From: Agromyces larvae
Lineage (GTDB): Bacteria > Actinomycetota > Actinomycetes > Actinomycetales > Microbacteriaceae
DNA: 64,000 nucleotides
Assembly: GCF_022811705.1 (NCBI RefSeq)
Contig: NZ_CP094528.1
Location: 3,782,001 to 3,846,000, forward strand
Direction: 5' to 3'
Part shown: piece by piece, positions 18,774-26,099 of the stretch
Layout of the letters: each line of letters opens with the position of its first letter
How positions within the stretch are numbered: position 1 is the stretch's first letter
Translations under genes and position numbers: made by a program
Notes under the pieces: model-generated
Database searches by the model: none
What the model was told of the DNA's origin: nothing
The model's input: the letters and a program-made list of their open reading frames with translations, nothing else

Positions 18774-20864
18774 ATGAGTGCGTTCTTGAGCCTGCAGCGC
18801 AGCAGGCGTGGCGGGGCTGCTCGATCCGGCCGCATCGTCGGCGGTGCGGCGGCGGCCGCGCTGCTGGCGTCGGTGCTGGTGTCGGCGGGGGCGGGTGCGG
18901 CGGGTGCCGCCGCAGGCAACGAGGCGGCGGAGCTCCTGGCGCAGATCGAGATCCCGAACGTGGGCGACGTGCGGGGGAGCGTCTACCTGCCGCCGGAGGT
19001 CGGCGGATTCGCGGTGGACTGGCAGTCCTCCGACCCGGCCGTCGTCACCGACGAGGCCGAGGGCGAGATCGCCGCCGGGGTCGTCACGCGACCGACCGAC
19101 GGGCAGCCGGCGGTGGTGACGATGACGGCGTGCACGACCGTCGTCTACATCCACGGCTGTCGTGACATCCAGCTGACCGTGCGCCCCGCCGTCGGCGAGC
19201 TCGCCGACCCGAAGGGGTACGGGATGGTGACGTTCCAGAATTCGGCGTCGGAGAAGATCTACGGCGCGACCAGCGTCGGCAACGACGCCCTGACGTGGGA
19301 GGCCACGAACGGCGGCGACCCGATGTTCACGTCCGGGCTGGGGTCGACGGGCCTGCGCGACCCGTCGATCGTGCGTTCGCCCGAGGGCGACAAGTACTAC
19401 ATGGTCGCCACCGACCTGTGGACGCAGGACCCGCAGTTCAACGCCAAGGGCGGATGGGGCTGGGCGCAGACGGGCGGCAGCCGGGCCATCGAGGTGTGGG
19501 AGTCCGACGACCTGAAGACCTGGTCGAACCAGCGCCACATCAACGTGAACACGTCGCCCGAGACCGGCATGACGTTCGCGCCCGAGGCGATCTGGGACCC
19601 CGAGATCCAGCAGTACGTCGTGTACTGGTCGTCGGCGATCTACGCCGACGGCACGTACTACACGACGGATCCGAACGACCCCAACCGCCGCGAGACGGAC
19701 TCGCTGAAGTGGGGCCGCAACGTCACCTACTACGTGACGACCCGCGACTTCGTGCACTTCTCGGACTCGAAGCGGATGTACGACCGGTGCGGCACGGACG
19801 GCTGCGCGTGGGACAAGGGCTTCGGGAACCTCGACCCGATGATCGTGTTCAACCCCGACGACGGCTACTACTACCGCGCCGTGCAGGATCGGTGGGACAA
19901 GATCTTCGATCGCCTCTACCCCGACTGCGCGCAGACGACCACCGACCTGTACATCGAGCGATCCACGTCGATCCTGGCGCCGGCCGAGGACTGGGAGCTG
20001 CTCGGCGGATGCCTCACGATCGACGCCATCAACGGGGCCGGCCTCGGGACCGCCTCGTACAACGAGGGTCCGAACATGGTCAAGGCGAACGCGGGCGACG
20101 TGAACGGCCAGGGCTTCTACCTGATGGCCGACGGCGGCTGGACGGGCACGGACGGCACCCGGCATCAGGGGCTGCAGCCGTACTTCGCGACCGACATCGC
20201 CAGCGGCGACTTCGCCGCGTCGCTGAAGTGGAACCCGCCGCAGTTCACCGGCCAGCGCGCGCCGCGCGCCGCCCACGGCCATGTGTTCGCCGCCACGGCG
20301 GCCGAGCACGCCGCCTTCCGCGGCGCCGAGCTGGAGGGACTGTCCGTGAAGACGGCGCCCGCGAAGACGACGTACGTCGCCGGCGAGGCGCTCGACCTCA
20401 CCGGGCTGGAGCTCGAGGCCGCCTACTCGGACGGCCAGCCCGGCATCGAGATCACGGAGGGCTTCGGCGGGTACACCGTGTCGGGGTACGACCCGAACAC
20501 CACGGGGGCGCAGCAAGTGACCGCGTCGTTCACGGTCGCCGGGGTGACCGAGACGGCGACGTTCGACGTCTTCGTCACCGTCGCGGACCCATCCGTGCAG
20601 ATCACGGCGACGACGCGGTGCGTCGCGGGTCGTGTCGTGCTGGCCACCACCGTGAAGAACACGACGGAGACGGAGGTCTCGGTCGACGTGCTCACCCCCT
20701 ACGGCGACAAGACGGCGGTGACGATCGCCGCGAGCACGAACGCGAGTCAGGTGTTCGTCACCCGTCAGGCGGAGATCTCGCCTGGCAGTGTCAGCGCCGT
20801 CGTGGGGCCCGCCTCCGAAGGGAACCAGTCGTCGTCGTTGTTCGCCGCCGCCAGCTGCCGGTGA
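18774..20864 (+). CDS. secreted GH43-like hydrolase with Ig-like domains
   Basis: A 696-residue secreted protein. After the signal peptide (about 1-47) comes an atrophied Ig-like domain (about 50-140). A five-bladed GH43-like catalytic domain follows (about 150-515). Predicted triad: D196 in LRDPSIV, D354 in NLDPMIV and E431 in YNEGPNM. A Big_3-type Ig domain (about 525-605) and the shared two-Cys module (608-696) close it. The most likely role is an arabinan- or arabinoside-cleaving enzyme, but the exact GH43 subfamily is not recognisable by eye. It is the last gene of the WxL-headed hydrolase operon; the DUF916 gene downstream has its own operator. Confidence 0.75.
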   Translation: MSAFLSLQRSRRGGAARSGRIVGGAAAAALLASVLVSAGAGAAGAAAGNEAAELLAQIEIPNVGDVRGSVYLPPEVGGFAVDWQSSDPAVVTDEAEGEIAAGVVTRPTDGQPAVVTMTACTTVVYIHGCRDIQLTVRPAVGELADPKGYGMVTFQNSASEKIYGATSVGNDALTWEATNGGDPMFTSGLGSTGLRDPSIVRSPEGDKYYMVATDLWTQDPQFNAKGGWGWAQTGGSRAIEVWESDDLKTWSNQRHINVNTSPETGMTFAPEAIWDPEIQQYVVYWSSAIYADGTYYTTDPNDPNRRETDSLKWGRNVTYYVTTRDFVHFSDSKRMYDRCGTDGCAWDKGFGNLDPMIVFNPDDGYYYRAVQDRWDKIFDRLYPDCAQTTTDLYIERSTSILAPAEDWELLGGCLTIDAINGAGLGTASYNEGPNMVKANAGDVNGQGFYLMADGGWTGTDGTRHQGLQPYFATDIASGDFAASLKWNPPQFTGQRAPRAAHGHVFAATAAEHAAFRGAELEGLSVKTAPAKTTYVAGEALDLTGLELEAAYSDGQPGIEITEGFGGYTVSGYDPNTTGAQQVTASFTVAGVTETATFDVFVTVADPSVQITATTRCVAGRVVLATTVKNTTETEVSVDVLTPYGDKTAVTIAASTNASQVFVTRQAEISPGSVSAVVGPASEGNQSSSLFAAASCR

Positions 20865-20913
20865 GGTGTGTCCACACCAGCGGCCGGAACGGATCGGTTG
20901 CCCCATGCGTCGG

Positions 20914-20929
20914 GTGTTTCCGGTAACAT
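20914..20929 (+). promoter_or_regulatory. LacI operator before the DUF916-lacI-ATPase operon
   Basis: GTGTTTCCGGTAACAT has the same CCGG core and TAACAT right half as the other sites. It controls the operon that contains the LacI gene at 22196, so autoregulation is likely. TTGCCC at 20898 is a weak -35 candidate with 20-bp spacing. Confidence 0.6.
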
Positions 20930-20950
20930 TTCGGAAGGGAGTTCCTGGCC

Positions 20951-21077
20951 TGTGGTCGGGTCGTACATGTTCGGCGAGGATGCCGACCTCGGTCGTGATC
21001 TGAGCCGTGTTGTCAGGCGTACCAGCCCGGGGCTGGCACGGAGAGGTTCGGCTGGTCCCGGCCGAGGAACTGGAGAG
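20951..21077 (+). ncRNA. second copy of the structured WxL leader
   Basis: Similar to 7624-7752 along its length, including CGACCTCGGTCG (20984-20995), an ACCAGC...GCTGG hairpin and the final GGAGAG. It now leads into a short remnant peptide and the DUF916 gene. Confidence 0.4.
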
Positions 21078-21131
21078 ATGATGAGCAAGGGTGCTGCGTT
21101 CGCTGACTATTCCGATGAAGACGCACCCTGA
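21078..21131 (+). pseudogene. remnant of a second WxL-like gene
   Basis: Seventeen codons, MMSKGAAF-ADYSDEDAP plus stop, follow a good GGAGAG site. They read like the start, the signal-peptide end and the final residues of the WxL-like gene at 7756-8391 (MMSKGAAF, AAFADYPDPE, FEDAL) joined by internal deletions. The remnant overlaps the DUF916 start at 21115 in another frame. It could now act as a short coupling leader. An unrelated leader peptide is the alternative, but the matching upstream leader makes decay more likely. Confidence 0.6.
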
Positions 21132-22191
21132 GCACGTGGTCGCGCCACTCTGTTCCCGGGTGATCGCCGCCATCGCCGTCCTTCTCTCGGTCGGTGCCGG
21201 CGGCGTGCTCGCCGGCACCTCGTCGGCCGCAGCGGCGGACGAGCCGCCCGTCTCGTGGTCGGTGGCGCCCGCCGGCGCCGACGGGCCGGACGGCCGTTTC
21301 TCGGTCGAGCACGAGATCGAGGCGGGCCGGAGCATCGACGACTTCTTCGCAGTGCGCAACCTCGGCGGCGAAGCGGCAACGTTCGCGCTGTCGGCCGCGG
21401 ACGGTTTCTACAACGACAACGGCCGTTTCGACATGCTGTCGTCGGACCGGGAATCGGTCGATTCGGGCACCTGGATCGCCCTGCCGGACTCGGTCACCGT
21501 CGCCGCGGGAGACACAGTCGTCGTGCCGTTCACGATCTCGGTTCCCGGGAACGCGGAGCCGGGAGACCATGCCGCCGGCATCGCCGCCTCGGTGATGTCG
21601 ACCAGTTCGGGTGACGGTGCCTCGGTCGGCATCGAAAGCCGGGTCGGGTTCCGCGTGATGACCAGGGTCGCGGGCGAACTCGCGCCGGCACTCTCGGTCG
21701 GGCACGTGATCGCCGACTACCGCACCTCGTGGAACCCCCTCCGGCCCGGCGACATCACCGTCTCGTTCGAGGTGGTGAACGAGGGCAACACCCGGCTCTC
21801 GCTCGGAGGGATGGTCGCGATCGCCGGGCACGAGACCGCATTCCCCGCATCGACCGACCGCGCCCAGGACGTTCTGCCGGGCGAGGGGCATGTCTTCACG
21901 GTCGAGATCGACAGGGTATGGCCGCTGTTCATGTTTCCCGGAGAAGTCACCGTCTCGCCGACCGTGACCACCGCAGACGGCGCGATGACGACGGTGGCGC
22001 CGAGTTCGGCATCGCTGTTCGTATGGGCGATGCCGTGGCCTCAATTGCTGGTGCTCGCGGGGCTGGCGCTCCTCGTGCTCGCGCTCGTCTGGCGACGGGG
22101 CCGCTCGAAGCGCCGGGTCGACGCGATGGTGTCGGCGGCACGCGAAGAGGGGCGTCGTGAACGTGGCTCGCTGATCACGCCGAACCCATAG
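21115..22191 (+). CDS. DUF916-type (WxL-interacting) membrane-anchored surface protein
   Basis: A 358-residue exported protein with a signal peptide (about 1-41). Two Ig-like halves follow: one opening VSWSVAPAGADGPDGRFSV and carrying VPFTISVPGNAEPGDHAAG, and one with FEVVNEGNTRLSL. It ends with a membrane segment (about 305-325) and a basic cytosolic tail RRGRSKRR. This order matches WxL-interacting proteins, which bind peptidoglycan and WxL proteins. ATG 21115 lacks its own ribosome site, so coupling to the remnant peptide at 21078 is plausible; GTG 21091 is an alternative. The lacI gene follows after 4 bp. It is probably the anchor partner of the WxL-like protein at 7756. Confidence 0.72.
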   Translation: MKTHPEHVVAPLCSRVIAAIAVLLSVGAGGVLAGTSSAAAADEPPVSWSVAPAGADGPDGRFSVEHEIEAGRSIDDFFAVRNLGGEAATFALSAADGFYNDNGRFDMLSSDRESVDSGTWIALPDSVTVAAGDTVVVPFTISVPGNAEPGDHAAGIAASVMSTSSGDGASVGIESRVGFRVMTRVAGELAPALSVGHVIADYRTSWNPLRPGDITVSFEVVNEGNTRLSLGGMVAIAGHETAFPASTDRAQDVLPGEGHVFTVEIDRVWPLFMFPGEVTVSPTVTTADGAMTTVAPSSASLFVWAMPWPQLLVLAGLALLVLALVWRRGRSKRRVDAMVSAAREEGRRERGSLITPNP

Positions 22192-22195
22192 GCTG

Positions 22196-23230
22196 GTGCG
22201 CGTGAGTGACCTCGAGACGGGGATGCGCCCCGAGAAGCTCGGCATCCGCGAGGTCGCCGCGCTCGCCGGCGTGTCGCACATGACCGTCTCGCGGGTGCTG
22301 AACGGGCATCCCAACATCCGCCCCGCCACCCGGCAGCGCGTCCTCGACGTCATCCAGCAGCTGGACTTCAAGCCGAACAGCGCGGCGCGTGCGCTGGCAA
22401 CCCAGCGCACGCAGCGCATCGGCGTGATCGTAGACAGTTCCGTGGAGTTCGGGCCCACCAGCACGCTGCGCGGCATCGAGCTGGCCGCGCGATCGGGCGG
22501 CTACTCCGTGGCCTCGGTGGCCGTGCAGGACGACGAGAACCTGACGCCGGAGGGAGCCGTGAGTCATCTGATCGCCGAAGGCGTCGACGCACTCTGCATC
22601 GTCGCCCCGCGCTCGTCTTCGGTATCCGCCCTGCGTCGCATCTCGATCGACGTGCCCGTGCTCGTCGTCAAGGCTGCGAAGGACCCGAACTTCCTCACCG
22701 TAAGTGTCGACCAGCAGCTCGGCACGACGCTCGCCGTCGACCATCTCGTGTCTCTGGGGCACCGCGACATCCTGCACCTCGCCGGGCCCCTCGACTGGCT
22801 GGACGCCCGCGGCCGCGAGCGCGCCTTCCACACGCGCATCGAGCAGTGGGGGGTGAAGGCGCGGCCGATCGTCGTCGGCGACTGGACCGCGGACTTCGGC
22901 TACGACTACGCGGTGAACCTCAAGGGGATCCCCGAGTACACAGCCATGTTCGTCGCGAACGACGAGATGGCATTCGGGGTCGTGCACGGCTTCCACGACC
23001 GGGGCATTCGCGTGCCCGAGGACGTCAGCGTCGTCGGGTTCGATGATCTGCCGCTTTCGCGGCACTTCATCCCGCCCCTCACGACGGTCAGACAGGACTT
23101 CCACGCGCTCGGGATCAAAGCGATGGAGGTGTTGCGTGCCGCACTCGAGGGGCGCGAGATCCCGCAGCGATCGAAGATTCCGAGTGAGCTGGTCATACGC
23201 TCGTCGACGGCATCGCCGAGGGTCCGATGA
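22196..23230 (+). CDS. LacI-family regulator of the glycan-use regulon
   Basis: A 344-residue LacI/GalR regulator with helix-turn-helix (IREVAALAGVSHMTVSRV, about 17-34) and hinge (NSAARALA). Its sensor domain includes VANDEMAFG and VPEDVSVVGFDDLP. GTG 22196 and GTG 22202 are both possible. The gene overlaps the ATPase gene by four bases, and its operon is preceded by an operator at 20914. Its recognition helix matches that of the araA-linked LacI exactly. The GTTnCCGGTAAC sites at 4690, 7491, 7590, 20914, 24805 and 24841 are its most likely targets. Confidence 0.85.
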   Translation: MRVSDLETGMRPEKLGIREVAALAGVSHMTVSRVLNGHPNIRPATRQRVLDVIQQLDFKPNSAARALATQRTQRIGVIVDSSVEFGPTSTLRGIELAARSGGYSVASVAVQDDENLTPEGAVSHLIAEGVDALCIVAPRSSSVSALRRISIDVPVLVVKAAKDPNFLTVSVDQQLGTTLAVDHLVSLGHRDILHLAGPLDWLDARGRERAFHTRIEQWGVKARPIVVGDWTADFGYDYAVNLKGIPEYTAMFVANDEMAFGVVHGFHDRGIRVPEDVSVVGFDDLPLSRHFIPPLTTVRQDFHALGIKAMEVLRAALEGREIPQRSKIPSELVIRSSTASPRVR

Positions 23231-24771
23231 CCACTTCGGATGCCTCCCGGCGGCCGGTCGTCGAGATGACGGGGATCACCGTCGAGATCGATGGTACGGC
23301 TGTGCTGCGCGACGTCGATCTGAGCCTGCACCCGGGCGAGATCCACGCGCTCATGGGCGGTAACGGCGCGGGCAAGTCCTCGCTCGTCAAGGCGCTCACA
23401 GGTGCGTACCGCATTAGCGCCGGCGACCTGTACATCTCGGGGGAGCAGGTCGTCCTCTCCGGTCCGGCCGAGGCTGGGGCGGCCGGCATCGCGGCCGCAT
23501 TCCAGGATGTCGATCTGTGCGGCAACCTCTCGATCGCCGAGAACGTGATGATCGGTCATGAGGAACGCCGGTGGTACGGCATCTCCTGGGGCCGGACGCG
23601 GCGCCGAGCGGTCGCGGTGCTCGATGAACTCGGGCTCGGCGATCTCGATCCCCGGCGTGCAGTGTCGACGCTGTCGCCCGCGATACAGCAGCTCGTCGCC
23701 ATCGCGCGTGCGATGGTCACGCATCCGAAGGTGCTCGTCCTCGATGAACCCACGTCGAGCCTCGACGCCGAGGAGGTGGCGACCCTGTTCCGGGCGCTGC
23801 GGAGGCTTCGCGACCACGGCGTGGCGATCCTCTTCGTCTCGCACTTTCTCGAGCAGGTCTACGCGATCAGCGACCGCATCACCGTGCTGCGCGACGGCGT
23901 GGGGCAGGGCGAGTATCCGACCCGGGAACTCGACCGGGCAGTACTCATATCGAAGATGATCGGCAAAGATCTGACCGAGCTGCGCCGTATCGGTTCGGAG
24001 CGCCGCGCGCACCGCGCCGATCCCACGGGCGAGCCGGTCTTCAAAGCGATCGACGTCGGTCGGCGCGGTGAGTTCCAGCCGACCGATTTCGAACTGCACC
24101 GTGGCGAGGTCGTCGGTCTCGGAGGATTGCGCGGCTCCGGGCGGAGTGAGTTCGGGCAACTCCTCGCCGGAGTGGTGCGGCACGACACGGGCACGATTCA
24201 GATCGACGGCGTCCGGGTCGCCCTCTCGAATCCGGCGGCGGCGCTGCGACGTCGTATCGCCTTCGCGAGCGAGGATCGTCGCGACGGCGGCATCATCGAA
24301 GAGCTGAGCGTGCGCGACAACATCATCCTCGCGCTGCAGGGAATCCGAGGTTGGGCGCGGCCCATCTCGCGCGCCGAGCGCGATGCACTCGTCGATCGGT
24401 TCATGGAGTCGCTGTTCATCGTCGCTCCCGGCCCCGGGGTGCCCGCCAAGCAGCTCTCGGGCGGGAACCAGCAGAAGGTATTGCTTGCGCGCTGGCTTGC
24501 CACGAACCCGCACGTTCTCGTGCTCGACGAGCCGACGCGCGGCGTCGACATCGCCGCGAAGGTCGAGATCCAGGCCCGCGTGGCCGAAATGGCGCGCGCG
24601 GGCGTGGCGGTCGTCTTCATCTCCTCCGAGCTCGATGAGGTCGTTCGGCTCAGCGATCGCATCGCGATCCTCAAGGACCGCCGGAAGATCGGCGAGGTGA
24701 GCAACGGACCGGGACTGAGCGTCGACACGATCATCGAGATGATCGCGGCCGACGACGAAGACGACGCATAG
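23227..24771 (+). CDS. sugar ABC transporter ATPase, two-domain (first copy)
   Basis: A 514-residue XylG/YtfR-type ATPase with two nucleotide-binding halves. The N-terminal half has Walker A GGNGAGKSS (about 46) and Walker B VLVLDEP. The C-terminal half has the degenerate P-loop GLRGSGRSEF and a full LSGGNQQK signature, as usual for this family. It overlaps the lacI gene (ATGA) and ends before the promoter of the binding-protein operon. A second, similar ATPase is at 26100-27731, so either could energise the permeases. Differences from that copy include GG for GE in the first P-loop. It is a plausible paralog with a distinct partner or a regulatory role. Confidence 0.85.
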   Translation: MTTSDASRRPVVEMTGITVEIDGTAVLRDVDLSLHPGEIHALMGGNGAGKSSLVKALTGAYRISAGDLYISGEQVVLSGPAEAGAAGIAAAFQDVDLCGNLSIAENVMIGHEERRWYGISWGRTRRRAVAVLDELGLGDLDPRRAVSTLSPAIQQLVAIARAMVTHPKVLVLDEPTSSLDAEEVATLFRALRRLRDHGVAILFVSHFLEQVYAISDRITVLRDGVGQGEYPTRELDRAVLISKMIGKDLTELRRIGSERRAHRADPTGEPVFKAIDVGRRGEFQPTDFELHRGEVVGLGGLRGSGRSEFGQLLAGVVRHDTGTIQIDGVRVALSNPAAALRRRIAFASEDRRDGGIIEELSVRDNIILALQGIRGWARPISRAERDALVDRFMESLFIVAPGPGVPAKQLSGGNQQKVLLARWLATNPHVLVLDEPTRGVDIAAKVEIQARVAEMARAGVAVVFISSELDEVVRLSDRIAILKDRRKIGEVSNGPGLSVDTIIEMIAADDEDDA

Positions 24772-24804
24772 CATCCGTTCTTCCGCAACCTGTACCGGAA
24801 TGTT

Positions 24805-24856
24805 ATGTTTCCGGGAACAACGCGGCTTGCGTTCCGGATTTTGTTCCCGGTAACAT
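24805..24856 (+). promoter_or_regulatory. promoter with two LacI operators before the binding-protein gene
   Basis: Operators ATGTTTCCGGGAACAA (24805-24820) and TTGTTCCCGGTAACAT (24841-24856) are 36 bp apart. TTGCGT (24827-24832) and TAACAT (24851-24856), 18 bp apart, form a promoter whose -10 box is the right half of the second operator, exactly as at the GH27 promoter. Confidence 0.7.
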
Positions 24857-24957
24857 CTTGCCAGCGGATGCACCGGGCATCCCGCAATCACTCGAACGTC
24901 CGCACGGCGGACTTCCGTAGCCGGCGCACCCGTGCCGGATCTCAAGGAGGAGATCAC

Positions 24958-25962
24958 ATGTCAGTTCAGAGGCGGTTCACGAAGGTCCTCGGCCTGGCGG
25001 CCGTCGGCGCCCTCACCATCGGCCTGGCCGCATGCGCGACCGGGGGCGGCGACAGCGACAACGGATCCGGCGGTGGTGAGGGCGAACTCACCACCATCGG
25101 CTTCGTGGCGGTCGGCCCCGAGGGCGCCTGGCGCGAGGCGAACGAGACGAACATCCAGGACACCTTCACCGAAGAGGCCGGCTTCGACCTCAAGTACGCA
25201 CCGGCGACCAACCTCGACCAGAAGTCGCAGATCGACGCCTTCACGTCGTTCGTCGACGAGGGCGTCGACGTCATCCTCCTGTCGGCCACCGAGGCATCCG
25301 GCTGGGAGGACTCGCTCGAGCGTGCGCAGGAGGCGGAGATCCCCGTCATCCTGCTCGACCGCGGCATCGAGCCCGACGACACGAGCCTCTACGTCACCCG
25401 CATCGCCCCCGACAACGTCGAGGTCGCGAAGGCGGTCGGTGCCTGGGCGGTGGAGCAGTTCCCCGACGGGGGCAACTACATCACGCTCGAGGGCCCGGCC
25501 GGTGTCAGCGTCGTGAACGAGCGCAACGACGGCTGGAACCAGTCGGTCGAGGGGTCGAAGCTCGTCCAGGTTGCGGCGCAGACCGCGAACTGGTCGGCTG
25601 AAGAGGGCAAGAGCGTCACCGAGACGCTGCTCAAGGCGAACAACAACAACGTCCAGCTGATCTTCGCGCAGAACGACGAGATGGGCCTCGGTGCAGCCCA
25701 GGCGGTCGAAGAGGCGGGGCTCAAGCCGGGAACCGACGTCAAGATCGCCACGATCGACGGCACCAAGGCCGCCATCCAGGCGCTCGCCGACGGGCAGCTC
25801 AGCTTCGTGCACGAGTACAACCCGCTGTTCGGGGAGACCGCGCTCGAAGTCGTGAAGAAGACGCTCGCCGGCGAGTCGGTCGAGTCCTACATCATCGTGC
25901 CGAGCGAAGCATTCGATTCGCCCGAGGCTGCCCAGGCAGTGCTCGCCGACCGCAAGTACTGA
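24958..25962 (+). CDS. sugar ABC transporter substrate-binding lipoprotein (YtfQ-like)
   Basis: A 334-residue lipoprotein with lipobox LAAC near residue 24 and a glycine/serine-rich linker. A type I periplasmic-binding fold follows (TTIGFVAVGPEGAWR, VILLDRGIEPDD, FAQNDEMGLGA). It resembles the galactofuranose-binding YtfQ group, which fits import of furanose sugars. In this setting L-arabinofuranose or short arabinosides are the likely cargo, by inference. ATG 24958 follows AAGGAGGAGATC. It is the first gene of the transporter operon under the double operator at 24805-24856. Confidence 0.88.
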   Translation: MSVQRRFTKVLGLAAVGALTIGLAACATGGGDSDNGSGGGEGELTTIGFVAVGPEGAWREANETNIQDTFTEEAGFDLKYAPATNLDQKSQIDAFTSFVDEGVDVILLSATEASGWEDSLERAQEAEIPVILLDRGIEPDDTSLYVTRIAPDNVEVAKAVGAWAVEQFPDGGNYITLEGPAGVSVVNERNDGWNQSVEGSKLVQVAAQTANWSAEEGKSVTETLLKANNNNVQLIFAQNDEMGLGAAQAVEEAGLKPGTDVKIATIDGTKAAIQALADGQLSFVHEYNPLFGETALEVVKKTLAGESVESYIIVPSEAFDSPEAAQAVLADRKY

Positions 25963-26010
25963 GTACTGACGGTCGGGTCGCCGCAGCACGCTGCGGCGCA
26001 CGGCACCTTC

Positions 26011-26044
26011 GGTGCGGGGTCTGCTACTCGAGGGACCCCGCACC
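26011..26044 (+). other. hairpin between binding-protein and ATPase genes
   Basis: GGTGCGGGGTC (26011-26021) pairs with GACCCCGCACC (26034-26044). A second small hairpin, GCCGCAG/CTGCGGC, lies at about 25980-25997. Such structures after a binding-protein gene commonly raise its expression relative to the ATPase and permease genes, by partial termination or mRNA protection. Confidence 0.5.
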
Positions 26045-26099
26045 GTCATCTTGATCGGCCGGTCGCCCCGTTGCGGTCGGAGCACAGAATGCGACTGTC

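Noticed and set aside
5059..20864. Sortase (LPXTG) anchoring of the hydrolases
   Set aside because: None of the five C-termini has LPXTG, a hydrophobic stretch or a basic tail; all end with the two-Cys module.
14265..21359. A 7-kb open frame on the minus strand opposite the hydrolase genes
   Set aside because: It mirrors the codon periodicity of the plus-strand genes, is rich in Arg, Gly and Val with no domain, and the plus strand has clear GH domains throughout. It is a high-GC shadow.
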